Shown here piece after piece: positions 1-50,420 of a stretch of DNA of 64,000 nt. A program made the translations under genes and the position numbers. Within the stretch, counting starts at the first letter, position 1. Every line of letters starts with the position of its first letter. The notes under the pieces were generated by a model. It did no database searches. It was given only the letters and a program-made list of their open reading frames with translations, and was not told the origin of the DNA. This DNA comes from Ciona intestinalis (taxonomy: Eukaryota > Chordata > Ascidiacea > Phlebobranchia > Cionidae), in the NCBI RefSeq assembly GCF_000224145.3, contig NC_020167.2:4908991-4972990 (forward strand), given 5' to 3'.

Positions 1-153
1 AAAAGCTCTGAGCTTCGTTGTCATATTTAAAGTAATAGTTTGTACATTCAAACAGAATACAATGTTAAACATTGTCACAAGAGATATTTATGAATTACTA
101 TATATCTATAAACAATAGTCTATATATATATATTGGTACTAAGTAGTACTTAC

Positions 154-39913
<39,760 letters not shown>

Positions 39914-39985
39914 GACTGACAGGCAGCGTGGTAAAATCTTCGTTTACGAGAAACGAAAACTAGATTGATGATCTAATCTGGCGCG

Positions 39986-39993
39986 CTTATATA
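39986..39993 (-). promoter_or_regulatory. TATA box of the giant gene
   Basis: On the minus strand the sequence reads TATATAAG, directly followed by GCGCGCC. It lies about 75-80 bases upstream of the proposed ATG, which would put a start site near 39960 and leave a short leader. An alternative leader is possible because a pyrimidine-rich CAG lies two bases before the ATG and could act as a trans-splice acceptor. Confidence 0.5.
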
Positions 39994-40814
39994 GTTGGAG
40001 GTAATGAACATGTTGCTTCGGCCTTTCTTCTTCGCAGGGTCTGAGTGAGTCAGATTTCTATAATTACAGCCGCCCACCAGATTGGACTAATCATCTTAAA
40101 AATAGGCAGCAATTAGAATTGTTTAATTACGACTGACCCGTACGTGAAGCCGAGCGCCAAGAACGTACACCTCGTTAAAGCCATGTTTCGGGCCGGCAAA
40201 TTATAAGTTAGGGTCGGCCTAGATACGTGGGGTACCGTGCGTATTACTCTGTTCTGTTGAGGTAATTGGCTAGTGCATTTGATATTAGTGGTTTGTACCG
40301 GACAGGCCCGACGTCTATCCGGTTTTACTTGGATAAGGTCACAGTTTAAAGTTGTATTTTTGACCTGAGAACACATGACCTCGATCTACCGACCGTGGGT
40401 ATACGTCAATGGTATTTGACCGTAATTGGTTTAATAAACTTAAACGAACGTTAATCTTAACAAATGTGGTATGTAATTTATACGCAAAAACGTCTGATGT
40501 CGTAGGCGATAATAAAATAATGCAATTGCTTTGTACAAAGTATGTCGTAGTTAATGTTCGGTAACTTTTGTGTAAAACGTAAAAGAAACTTATTTTGATT
40601 GACTTTAAAGTTTATAAAAAAAGACAAACAGAACACGCAAATGTAAAAACTTATTATAAAAACACGTAAATAGTAATACAAACAGACAAATGTTATAAAA
40701 CATTCGCATGATAGAATAAATGCCACGTAGAAACAATGCTAAAATTATAGACTTTTCTAGGTGAACCATAAAAAGTGTACAGTTTGCCAGCAGTGGAATC
40801 TGCGTCTCATATCC

Positions 40815-40964
40815 AGTAGGGTGAAGCAAGGATAGGACACCTTCAGCACATAATATCTAAATATGCTGATCGTTTTAAACAATTAACAATGGTCTATGGG
40901 AGTCGTTTACTACACGAGAAAATTAAATAAAAAGGTGTCCTATGTTCCCCAACCCTACTATATG
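40815..40964 (+). mobile_element. Family M1, internally deleted copy
   Basis: Only about 150 bp. Both ends are present (GTGAAGCAAGGATAGGACACC; GGTGTCCTATGTTCCCCAACCCTACTA) but the block with TTTTATAATTCTTTG is missing. It lies 3' of the receptor kinase gene. Confidence 0.75.
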
Positions 40965-41221
40965 CGAACGCGGAAGCTTATACAGCGCTGCATAAGCTTC
41001 GTGGAAGATAATGCACAGTAATGCAAAAATTATTCAAGCCTGATAAAAGTAAAAAAGTAAGAACAAATACAATGAACTTATCAAATATACTTTTACAGTG
41101 CGTGTTCACACAAAAAATTAAAGTAAAATCCATCGGTCATTTTAAACTTTGTTTGCGCTACATTTCCAAAAATAAAACATTTCGAAAACAAGAATGCGTC
41201 ATAATTAAACAAATTATTTTT

Positions 41222-41875
41222 TTAATTAAATTTGGATGTCGTTTTACCATATAAGTGAAAGGGAAAGCCCCGGTGTTGGTTTATGCTTTTAAAGTCTTCG
41301 CCATAAAAACAATAATCCTTTGAATCACCACCGTTATCTTTTCCTATGGGCAATGGACTAGTTGGAGTTAGGGCCGATTCACCATCGCTATTTCTGTCAA
41401 TCTGCATAGGTTCGCCACGTAAATTCATATACGACTGATTCTCAAACATTAAACAATCGTTCGGTGTCTTCTGAAATCGTTCGGTCGGCGCTGGTGCCAG
41501 TATTTTCTGGCATGCCTTTAGTTTTTTATGTCGTTTAATAGGAGGAGGGACCAGCAAAACAGTGGGCACTTCCCTTCTGTGCTCAGACATAACACGCGCG
41601 GGTGATTCTTTGAATGAAATGTTCGGAAGGGCGCCGTCTAGCGTATCGTAATATGAAAATTCTACAGTTTGTTCTTTAGGCACGGAATCTTCATGTTCTT
41701 TTACAATTACATCCGAGCAGGCAGCCATTTCTTCAACGGACTTCACTTCATTCGAAGATTGACTTGTAGATGCAGAAGTGCTTGTCGCTGATTCTCCACT
41801 TCCACTCGACGATGACGTAACAACGTCTGTGACGTCACACGGACAAGGCGATTCATCGCGAGGAGACCGATAACT
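41222..41875 (-). other. C-terminal tail exon of the receptor kinase
   Basis: One 654-bp terminal exon encodes a Ser/Thr-rich, low-complexity start and several tyrosines in acidic or SH2-like settings: [32 protein letters not shown] fits the pYxN preference of Grb2-type SH2 domains, which is family knowledge rather than proof. Stop TAA at 41222-41224. No canonical AATAAA was seen immediately downstream on this strand. Confidence 0.8.
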
Positions 41876-44800
41876 CTAAATAGTCACACATTTGCTTTAT
41901 TAAAGAAACCGCATTTCCTACTATGTCATTATAGAATAGACAGTAAATTTTGGTAAAAATACTCTGCCCAAAGCGGTTTCATTTTTTTTGCCTAAAAGTA
42001 ACAGTATTATTACCAATCAGACAACGTTTTGCAACAATCCGTTGTGGGCTTATCAGTTTTTAGGCAAGGCACTTATAGCGACAATTGCTTTAACCCGGTG
42101 GCCTCTTATGGATTATTTAAAATTTAAAAATTTTACCTAAATACATCAAAATCACGCATAAAGTTGCATATGCTGGTAACTCGTAAGAAAGTGTTTAAAA
42201 TACAGAACACTAGTGTTATAAAGATCGTTTCTCACCCAGCGACAAATACATAAGTTACATTTTATCCATTACATATAATTAGTTTAATGGGAAGAAAAAT
42301 ATATTTGGTAATTATACCAATTGACCAACCAAAGATAAAACGTGCATTAATAAGAGTAAAGAAGCATAAAACTATTTTCTTAATAAAATAGGAGGACAAA
42401 ACTATTTTTTGGGTCAATTAAAAATAAACTGCAATTCCAAAATAAGCCCGATGATACAATTTTTATCTCACAGGCTTTGGTTTAAAACCTAAAGCAATCG
42501 ATAAATACAAATATAAAAACTTAATGCAAAAGGTTAATGAACAATTCTAACTGACAATATTAGTCATCGAATGTTATTAAGTGCTTACCTGCACTACCTC
42601 GCCTTGTGGGGATAGCATAAAACTTAACTCATCAAATTTACTTCGTTGACCTGGTTTCCAATGCCAGCATGAAAGCATAACGTCGTACCTAGAAGCAATA
42701 TCACTGTTAGTATAGTAGAGTGGGGGAAGATGGGACACCTTTAACACATCATATTCAAATAGCCTGATCGTATTTTAAACAATTAACTACGGTCTGTGGA
42801 AGTCGCGAAGATAGGGTTTTATAATTCATTGAATGTTCTTTGTTTCCTACCAAATGGGCGGAGAAAATAAAATAAAAGGGTGCCCCATCTCCCCCCACCC
42901 TACTATATGATGTTTGTACACAGTCTACTTTCACGTGATAATTTTATATTATTAGTGTCCCCAGAATGGAGATTGCTGGTGTAAAATATGAATTGTATTG
43001 CTTATTTTTAAAATGTACAGTTGATTTGCACAGTAGAGCGAGCATGTGTGCAGTTGCTAAGAAGGACTATGGAAAATTTTGCAATGCAGCAAACTGAAAT
43101 CAGATCGGCTATGCAGCGATTTGCACAGCCACAAGCACTATACAGTAGAAAGATTAATTATTTCATGTAAAAGTAACATGACGCTTTTCGGCGGGAAAGC
43201 GCTAACGGCAAATAACAGATGTTGAGCGCTAAAGACATCATCAGGCGAGCTTTGTAAAACACGATAGCATAATTGGTAACGTTACAGTTTCTCTCACATT
43301 GATAATACCCTATATTATTTTTATTCTGGTTACTTACAGCTTTTCATTTGCAATGTCAGGACTGGGTAACCTCATTCCGTGTTTCAATTCATCGTACAAA
43401 TCTTTTGGCGCCACGTGTGGATAGGGTTCTTCACCAAACGTAAAAATCTCCCAGACCAGAACACCAAACGACCAACTAAAAAATGATTTGCAATTACTTA
43501 TAAAACTTTGGGTCGAAACGTAAAAGACTTACATATCCGAAGCTATCGTATACTTGTCAAACATTAAAGCTTCTGGGGATGTCCACTTGGCTGGTTTTTC
43601 CTATTTAAAACCACAGTATTAAAACAATACGTGTCATTTTTTTTATTTCATACAAACAATATTGAAAATCTGCTTACCCATCGACTACACACACGGTAAT
43701 AACCTTTCTGCGCGACATGCTTCGACAACCCGAAGTCCCCGATTTTAACCACTTTATTTTCGGTCAGTAACACATTTCGGGCGGCGAGATCCCGATGTAA
43801 TATCTAAACAATTAGAAAAAGAAGCGATAATACAACAGTATTTTACCTATAAATTATTAACATTTAAACCGAGCGTAAGAACTTGAAATCGTAACAGTGC
43901 GTATGTGCTATCGTATAACGTTTGGCGAAAGAATCCATATTGCTAAAATAGTAGGTATTTCCTCGAAGTTTAAGAATATACGTTTTCTAAGTTTAATATT
44001 AGGTATTTTTTTAAAGCTTTTTTTCAATTTAAAAAAATCGTAGTGCCAACCTTTTTGCTACAGAGATGCTCCATGCCAAGAGAAACCTGGTAAGCAAAAG
44101 AGATAAGTTCTGAGACCCGGCCGTCGTGGATTGAGAAGGAGGCAGATGCTTGGTCCTCCGCAGAAGACTTGCATCGGAGCAAGTAAGAACGTAGGTTTCC
44201 TCCGGACGCAAGTTCCATTACCAATATTGGAGTCAATGTATTTGGACTATTACTCTGATCAAAGAGATAAAACGAGTGATGTATGTCACGCTATATAGTA
44301 GAGTGGGGGAATATGGGTCACCTTTTCATTCTTATTTCTCGTCCCATTTGTGGTAAGCAAAGAACATTTAAACAATTATTAAACTGCATCCTCACGACTC
44401 ACATAGACCGTTGTTATTTGTTTAAAACAAGATTAGGGTATTTGGATATTATGTATAGTAGAGTAGGGTAAGATGGGACACTTTAAGCACATAATATCCA
44501 AATATTCAGATCGTGTTTTAAACAATTAACAACGGTCCACGGGAGTCGTGAGGATATAGTTTTATAATTCTTTGAATTTTTTTATGTTTACTACTAAATA
44601 TGACGAGAAAATATAGTTAAAAGGTGTCCTATCTTACCCCACCCTACTCTACTAAAGGTGTCCCATCTCTCCACACCCTACTAAATAAGACTGTTTCGAG
44701 ATGTATTCAGAGTACATGCGCCAAAATGGGTGTTACACAAGAGTGCATGGTAATTTCTTGATGGTGCATCGATAAAGTAAAGTACAAAACATGTTTTCAC

Positions 44801-47800
44801 AATATTGAATTAATCAATGAATAAAATACGAGTAAATAGTTATATAATATATAAACTAAAATCAACAAATCGCCTAAGTTTGAAGCTCACTGGCAACAGT
44901 TTAACTGCTGCAATTAGAACGGGGAAGTGTAAACGGATCTGGGAACAAGCGAGGAAACCACTCGCGATTCGGTGGGAAGCTGTTATACTGTTGAATCATG
45001 CAGCAAATCGCTCATAGCAATTACTATGCATGTAGCGAAAGACTTACGTTTTTGGTCAAAACATCCAAAACACAAGTGCCAATAACGGAAATGACGTTTT
45101 CATGTCCGGTTGCTTTAATCAAAGTTGCTGCTTCTTCAATAAAATGGCGAAGGTCTGGAGCCCGAAAATCATCTGTAACGTTTATTAAAAATGGGGGTTT
45201 TATAGCATGTTAGGGTTTCGCTAACGTTAGTAAAATCTAAAGACCTTTTAAAACTTTGACTGCTACTGTGACAGAGTTTTCGTCGTTCGTTTTCAGCGAC
45301 CCGCTGTAAACTTGGCCGAAAAATCCGCTTCCCAACAAACTGGATGATTCCTGGCTTGTGTCGCAAATGAGTCTGTCAATGTTTGAATGTTACATATCTG
45401 GATACTGTGTTATAATGAATGCTGCTATACCGTACCTATCACGTGACATTTCTAGTTTTTTCACCAATTCCAAATCGTCGGCAGAAAAGGTGGAAAAATC
45501 ACTGAACTGTAACAGAACACGTGGTTAGCAGAATTGTTTTACGGGAGTAATCAACTAATGTGCATGCTTATTATATATTGCATCATTTCAATGGCGGTTA
45601 CTATTTGTTTTGCTCTGGCTTCTGTAAATCTAAGCATCCAATAACCAATTTCCTTCTCGTATTACCAGTATGTGCATTTTACTCGCAAAAGGACGGCGAG
45701 ACTGCGATACATAAAAGACTATGCAGCGCTGGAATAATTTATAGCAAATGGTTTGGTAATTTTCCTGATACAAATAAAAGGTTTTGAAAAAATATTCTCA
45801 AATGTGTGACTTTACAATTAACTTTATTTTGAACTTAAAAGCCGCGCCGTTTTTATGATGTGAGTACATTTTGCAGAACGGAAAATGCTAAAATGCAAGG
45901 TGTGTGAAACAATTGAAAGGAAACTCTCTTTCCTTGCAATAATTACGCTAGTGTTTCCTCGGTTCTATTACCAGTAAAAGATTGCGAAATTTAGAAATGA
46001 AATTTTTACCGAAAATGCTAGATATCTTATGTTTTAACTAACCGTTATGTACGTTGTTAGATCCACAGTTGGACTCGTGGAATCAGAACTTCTCTTGCTA
46101 TCTATGTTCTCTTCGTCTGTGCCTTCCTTCTCATCGTGTTCCGATAAGTATATAAACATGTTGCTACCACAGGGAACCTATGTGGTAGTGACTATTAAAA
46201 ACTGTACAAAATTTACGGTAAAATTTAAAAACTGTTTACTTGTTTTCGAGTCTTCGTTTTCGTCACATGCAAAAACGAAACTGCGGTCAGCAAAATCACG
46301 GCCAGAGCTGCTGCCAACGAAACCGTTACCACGAAGTCAGTTTTCCGGAACAAGAACTCATGGAGAACTATAGGTTAAATCTTTATGTAGTTTATCGCAT
46401 TGTTATTGATATGTTAAATTACAAAATTTAATACCACAAATACGACAAGGGAACGTATAGTACTGTGGGATAAGATAGGATACCGTTTATGAGCCCTTTA
46501 AACTTATAGTTCTTGATCGTGTTTTAATAATAAACAACGCTATTTTAAAGTTGCGTGACTACGGTTTTATATTTCGGAAATATCCTTTGTTTACTACCAA
46601 ATGAAACGGGAAAAGATAATGAAAATTTGTTCCATCTTACCCCACCCTACTAAACTTACAGATACTTGTAGCAAACTGAGCGTATTTTAAGTATGATATA
46701 TTATCAGCATTCGTTAACCTTATACACATAGACCAACTTTCACCTACGCACGGTCAGTAACTATGAATGATCTCTGAAATCCTCCATAGACATTTGTGAC
46801 AACACACACGTAACTCCCGGACCCGCGAACCCTGATCTGCAAGAAAATTTGATTTGATTTCATTCATTTAAGCAATGCTTCACTGTGAATGCTTTTACCT
46901 CAGTTCGGTCACCTATGTGAGTTCCGTTAAGTGACCACGAGACGTGAACTGGGGAGTCTCCTCGTACTATGTAATCACAACGAAGGGATCGGTTCGTTGA
47001 AGAAGTAGAGTTGACATGCCGAACTCCGCTAAGCAACGTCATATCAGAAGAACCATAGACTGGAAACTCTGTAATTGGCGCGGAACGTCCTTCTGAAAAT
47101 CAAAGGCAGCTTATGTATACGGAGTGAAACGTAGTAATAGAAACTGTATACCTTGATTGACAACTAGGACGAAGAAGAGCTTTTGCTGTACCACCTCAGT
47201 GTCATTTGCGCGGTGTGCTTGACAGGAGTAGATACCGGTGTCGTTCATCGTAGCGTTTCTTATATAAAGTCTTGTATTCATAAGAAGCGGTCTCTTCTTA
47301 CAACCGAACGGGTAGTACTGCAAGTGCAAGTTAAAGGGTTAAGTATCTTATACACAACACACTGCAAATTTTCTCAATACACAGCGAGTGCTCGACTAAT
47401 TAAATGAAACAGAACAAGTTATCGCTATAAAAGCGAGAAAAAAATCACTGTAAAGTTACTGCTAAATAAAACATATTTACATGTTGGTTTATCGCCCTCA
47501 CGTCGTTCTCATACTTTGTCCACTTCATGGTGATGGGTGGGGAGTTCAAGTCTCCCATAAATATTGGGTTGACGTATATTAAATCCATACAGTTCAACTT
47601 AATGTTGTCTCCCACATGGCGCTCAATGGTGGTGTCGACATCCCCATCCCAAAAGTAGGAACCACCTAGAACATATACCACAGATTATAATGTATTGTAG
47701 GGTGGGGGGTGGAACACCTTTTCATGTATTTTTTTGTCCCATTTGGTGGTGGGCAATGAACGTTTAAAGAATTATAAAAAAACGTATCCTAACGACTCCC

Positions 47801-48513
47801 ATAGACCGTTGTTAATATAGTTTAAAACACGATTAGGATATTTCAATATTATGTGCTAAAGAAGTCCCATCTTACTTCACAGAACTATATGAAGCGTTTA
47901 GTTTACATTTAAAGTTGACTAAAAAGATGCGACCGACGCATTACCTATATCCCTGCTGTGTATAGGGACGTCATTCCTTATGGTATGGTACAGTAACTAT
48001 TTAGTTACTCCCATCATGAATTTACAATTTGTCTTTGGGTATATCCCATGTACCACAGCAGTAAGTCAAGAATTCTGTTTCTGCCGAATATCTAAAATTA
48101 TTACGAAATCGCAGCATACCTGGATCCGGAGTCGTATACACATGTTTTGCTTTCATTTTTGCGCACTTTCTTTGTGAATTTCGAATTAAATTGAGTTTTC
48201 TTGCTTCAGTTAATGTCATGAGGGAGCATAAGATCATCAAAGTCTACAAAGTGAAACCAAAATGTTATCGTTACAGCATATAGTGTCAGGCAAAATATGA
48301 GTGGGGCCCTAATTAGTTCTTTAGATTGTACCAACAATTATTTTGCTATATGCACAATGCTCTGTCTACGGTTGCATGCGTTTCATATCATTTATAGTAG
48401 CACTATATAGTTATACATCGGCATTTACAAATATGAGTACATGAATAAGTGGAACTCACAAATATCCTTCGAACGTTTGGTATATCACAAGTCCGCCAAT
48501 GTCCATCGGTCAT
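41222..48513 (-). CDS. Ig-domain receptor tyrosine kinase, FGFR/VEGFR-like, 17 exons, about 894 aa
   Basis: Exons: 48460..48513, 48120..48243, 47481..47665, 47152..47317, 46899..47092, 46752..46836, 46240..46367, 46043..46177, 45436..45506, 45245..45372, 45048..45172, 44051..44254, 43678..43803, 43533..43600, 43338..43475, 42589..42688, 41222..41875. Phases agree throughout and the sum is divisible by three. The start exon supplies [10 protein letters not shown] and, with exon 2, a hydrophobic [13 protein letters not shown] signal. Two Ig-like domains follow (about residues 60-176 and 177-269; the [16 protein letters not shown] strand is typical), then a transmembrane helix (about 281-302), an acidic Ser-rich juxtamembrane exon, kinase (about 375-670) and a 217-residue tail. 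The GNLRSYL hinge and activation-loop YY resemble FGFR; orthology is not certain. Confidence 0.85.
42711..42909 (+). mobile_element. Family M1, complete copy
   Basis: Clean ends TATAGTAGAGTGGGGGAAGATGG and CCCCCCACCCTACTATATGA flanked by TA. It lies in the intron before the receptor kinase exon 42589..42688. Confidence 0.85.
44292..44688 (-). mobile_element. Family M1 copy with a second M1 copy inserted in it
   Basis: The outer copy starts TATATAGTAGAGTGGGGG, runs to GGATATTATGTA near 44455, is broken, and resumes at 44652 with CTAAAGGTGTCCCATC. The insert (about 44455-44654, opposite orientation) is a whole element with ends TAGTAGAGTAGGG and CCCTACTCTA. In other copies this junction reads TTATGTGCTAAAGGTGTCC without interruption. 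Confidence 0.8.
46456..46653 (+). mobile_element. Family M1 copy
   Basis: Ends GTGGGATAAGATAGGATACC and TTGTTCCATCTTACCCCACCCTAC; more diverged internally than the 42711 copy. It lies in the receptor kinase intron next to the transmembrane exon. Confidence 0.75.
47695..47890 (-). mobile_element. Family M1 copy
   Basis: Starts TTGTAGGGTGGGGGGTGGAACACC and ends GAAGTCCCATCTTACTTCACAGAACTATA. It lies in an ectodomain intron of the receptor kinase. Confidence 0.75.
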
Positions 48514-49398
48514 ACTTTTGCCGTTGCTTGTCGCATGCTGGGCTCACAGGTGTTTCCACTCTTACTCGAGTTGAAGCACTCGCATCACGGTTTTGCCGTT
48601 AGTGGCAACACTGGATATCACTCTCTTGCTGTCCCAGCAATAACATGGCTACACAACCACTATAGAAAACAAACCTAAAACGAAACACAGCCTGGAAACC
48701 CGAATGTGTATGTGTTAAAAGTCAACCATCAATTACACACACTGCGGAAGTATGCTGAACCTCAAAGCGACACACTGATCGGCTTTCCTGCGCTACAAAC
48801 TTCCCTCGCTGCTAAAGCCTTTGCGATAATTGTACTCGCCCACAAACCTGCGGTGTGAGACTTCCCCGAATTTTGCCGCTTAACTTCCCCTCGTGTAACT
48901 TAGACTAAATCGCAATCCATCTCGGGTCAATCTAAGTTCCAAGCACGTGTTCTGTCGGCACCTTCTCTCTTAGTGCTAGAGGCACACACGCATGGTGTAT
49001 TTGTACAACTACAAATACAGCATGCGTGGCCCATGGGCTGCAAAGTATTAAATTATTACGACGTAAAACGAATACATATTCGGTGCTTGGTAACATCACC
49101 CATACGTAAGATTACGTTATTATACGTTATGTATTACCATAGTACACTTAAAACATATCTTTTAGTATACTCTGGTATTACATAAGAATAATGTTAAAAA
49201 GGAAATGTCGCCTTTACAGCCCTACTTTCTTTCTTAAAAGTGAAGGCTGCTACTAACACGAAACGAAGTGAATTAATTTCTTTGAATAGGGAGTTTTAAA
49301 CACATTTTACAAATGGGCATGGCCGCTGTTCGAGTAGGATATGAGTAGCGATTTTGTCTTTCAACAAAGCAATGCTGAGCGTTAGACATCAAAACCAT

Positions 49399-49645
49399 TA
49401 TACAGTAGAAGGAAAGTGGGACATGGGGTAAAGTGAGAATATTTTTTTTTCAGTCACATGCACTCGGAGAGAAAAAAATGAGAAGTGGCTTATTCAAAAT
49501 ACATTTCCTGAAACTTTTGCCAATTAATAAAGGTATGACATAGTACAAATCCATGGTATCACCTAAAAATCGTCATGTATTTTTGAAATAGGGGGCAATA
49601 CGTGCTTATATATGTGTTCCACTTTTTACCACTGTTATACTATAT
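49399..49645 (+). mobile_element. Possible third inverted-repeat element
   Basis: Left TATACAGTAGAAGGAAAGTGGGACATG and right GTTCCACTTTTTACCACTGTTATACTAT form an imperfect inverted pair about 245 bp apart. The GTGGGACA start resembles family M1 ends, but the interior does not. Confidence 0.45.
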
Positions 49646-50329
49646 ATAATTTATGTGACGATGAAACATGATTTGATAGTGGTATAGGCAGGCCAATTAA
49701 TTTAAATCTCCAATGACTCACCGATCGATAGTGTCCACATGCCTGCATATATATCGCCTTCATGCATTTCAATGAAAGCCGATCAATTTCTGTTTTGCAG
49801 CTGGAATTCATCGGACTGACTTGTCACCAATGTAGCCTACCTGCTGCTTACAGCAGTAATTAAAATACAACAGTATTTATGCGGTAAAAGGAAAGATCAT
49901 GGCATGAATGGTAGATCATGGTATGAATCGTGTAAACGCATATAAAAACAGTGCTGATCGCTATATGTATGGTTGATAAACTTACAGTTGAGCAATAAAT
50001 GTAGATGCAGCTGGTACGATTCGCCATCATACTGCTAATGTAATTACAAGAGATGACAAGCAGCATGACATAAAATCGTTTTATTCGTAGCATCACATTA
50101 CATGTTAATTATAACACAGAAAGTCAGTTACTTTGTCTCTATTGTCGAGTAAAGTATCAATACTCAATTAGTGGATAGGGTTTCTATAGTTCCATTTTTT
50201 CTCGACAAAAAGGGGACTTTTTTGGTAATCCCCTTTTACGGAATCTTGGAGACCAGGCGAAAAAAAAAACGTTTCATTCGTTTCTTATCGGTCGCTTGTC
50301 TGTTGCTCAGGTTGTACGTACCAAGTTAA

Positions 50330-50354
50330 CGATGTTTTTTTTTTATTTCTTTAG
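50330..50354 (+). promoter_or_regulatory. 3' splice site upstream of CaMKII (spliced-leader or 5'UTR intron)
   Basis: A run of T with only one interruption ends in TTTCTTTAG at 50346-50354, 67 bases before the ATG, with a GACCAGATATAG leader after it. This is a strong acceptor although the CDS has no introns. In ascidians such a site is commonly used for spliced-leader trans-splicing; a cis 5'UTR intron is the alternative. Confidence 0.5.
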
Positions 50355-50420
50355 GACCAGATATAGCTAATAGTTGGAATACATGTGGTAATTAAAAAAT
50401 ATAATTTAACGCTGTAAAAA

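Larger units (their letters stand above)
39914..41221. other. Intergenic region between giant gene and receptor kinase
   Basis: It contains the giant gene's 5' leader and TATA box at the left and one M1 element (40815-40964). The rest is AT-rich and shows no convincing gene on either strand. Confidence 0.5.
42589..45506 (-). other. Tyrosine kinase domain of the receptor
   Basis: Landmarks in order: P-loop [18 protein letters not shown] (catalytic lysine), helix-[10 protein letters not shown], hinge [15 protein letters not shown] with a short kinase insert, catalytic loop [11 protein letters not shown], activation loop with [33 protein letters not shown], and [12 protein letters not shown]. 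All residues needed for catalysis are present. The APE motif reads SPE, and the conserved RP before the end reads [10 protein letters not shown] (not HRDLRAAN) places it with receptor rather than Src-type kinases. Confidence 0.9.
48514..50420. other. Divergent upstream region of receptor kinase and CaMKII
   Basis: The two genes point away from each other across 1.9 kb. It holds the possible element at 49399-49645 and the acceptor at 50354. Bases 48520-49000 are less AT-rich than surrounding DNA and may contain the receptor's promoter and 5'UTR. No TATA box or coding pattern was identified. Confidence 0.45.

Noticed and set aside
41800..41850. CRE-like TGACGTCA
   Set aside because: It lies inside the coding tail exon of the receptor kinase; regulatory use cannot be argued from sequence alone.
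44283..44471. Small open frame on the plus strand near 44.3 kb
   Set aside because: It is translated from an M1 inverted-repeat element; the same peptide-like pattern recurs in other M1 copies.
45169..45366. Open frame with [11 protein letters not shown] in the kinase region
   Set aside because: It is the wrong frame of the P-loop exon; the correct frame gives [11 protein letters not shown] and VAVK with matching splice phases.
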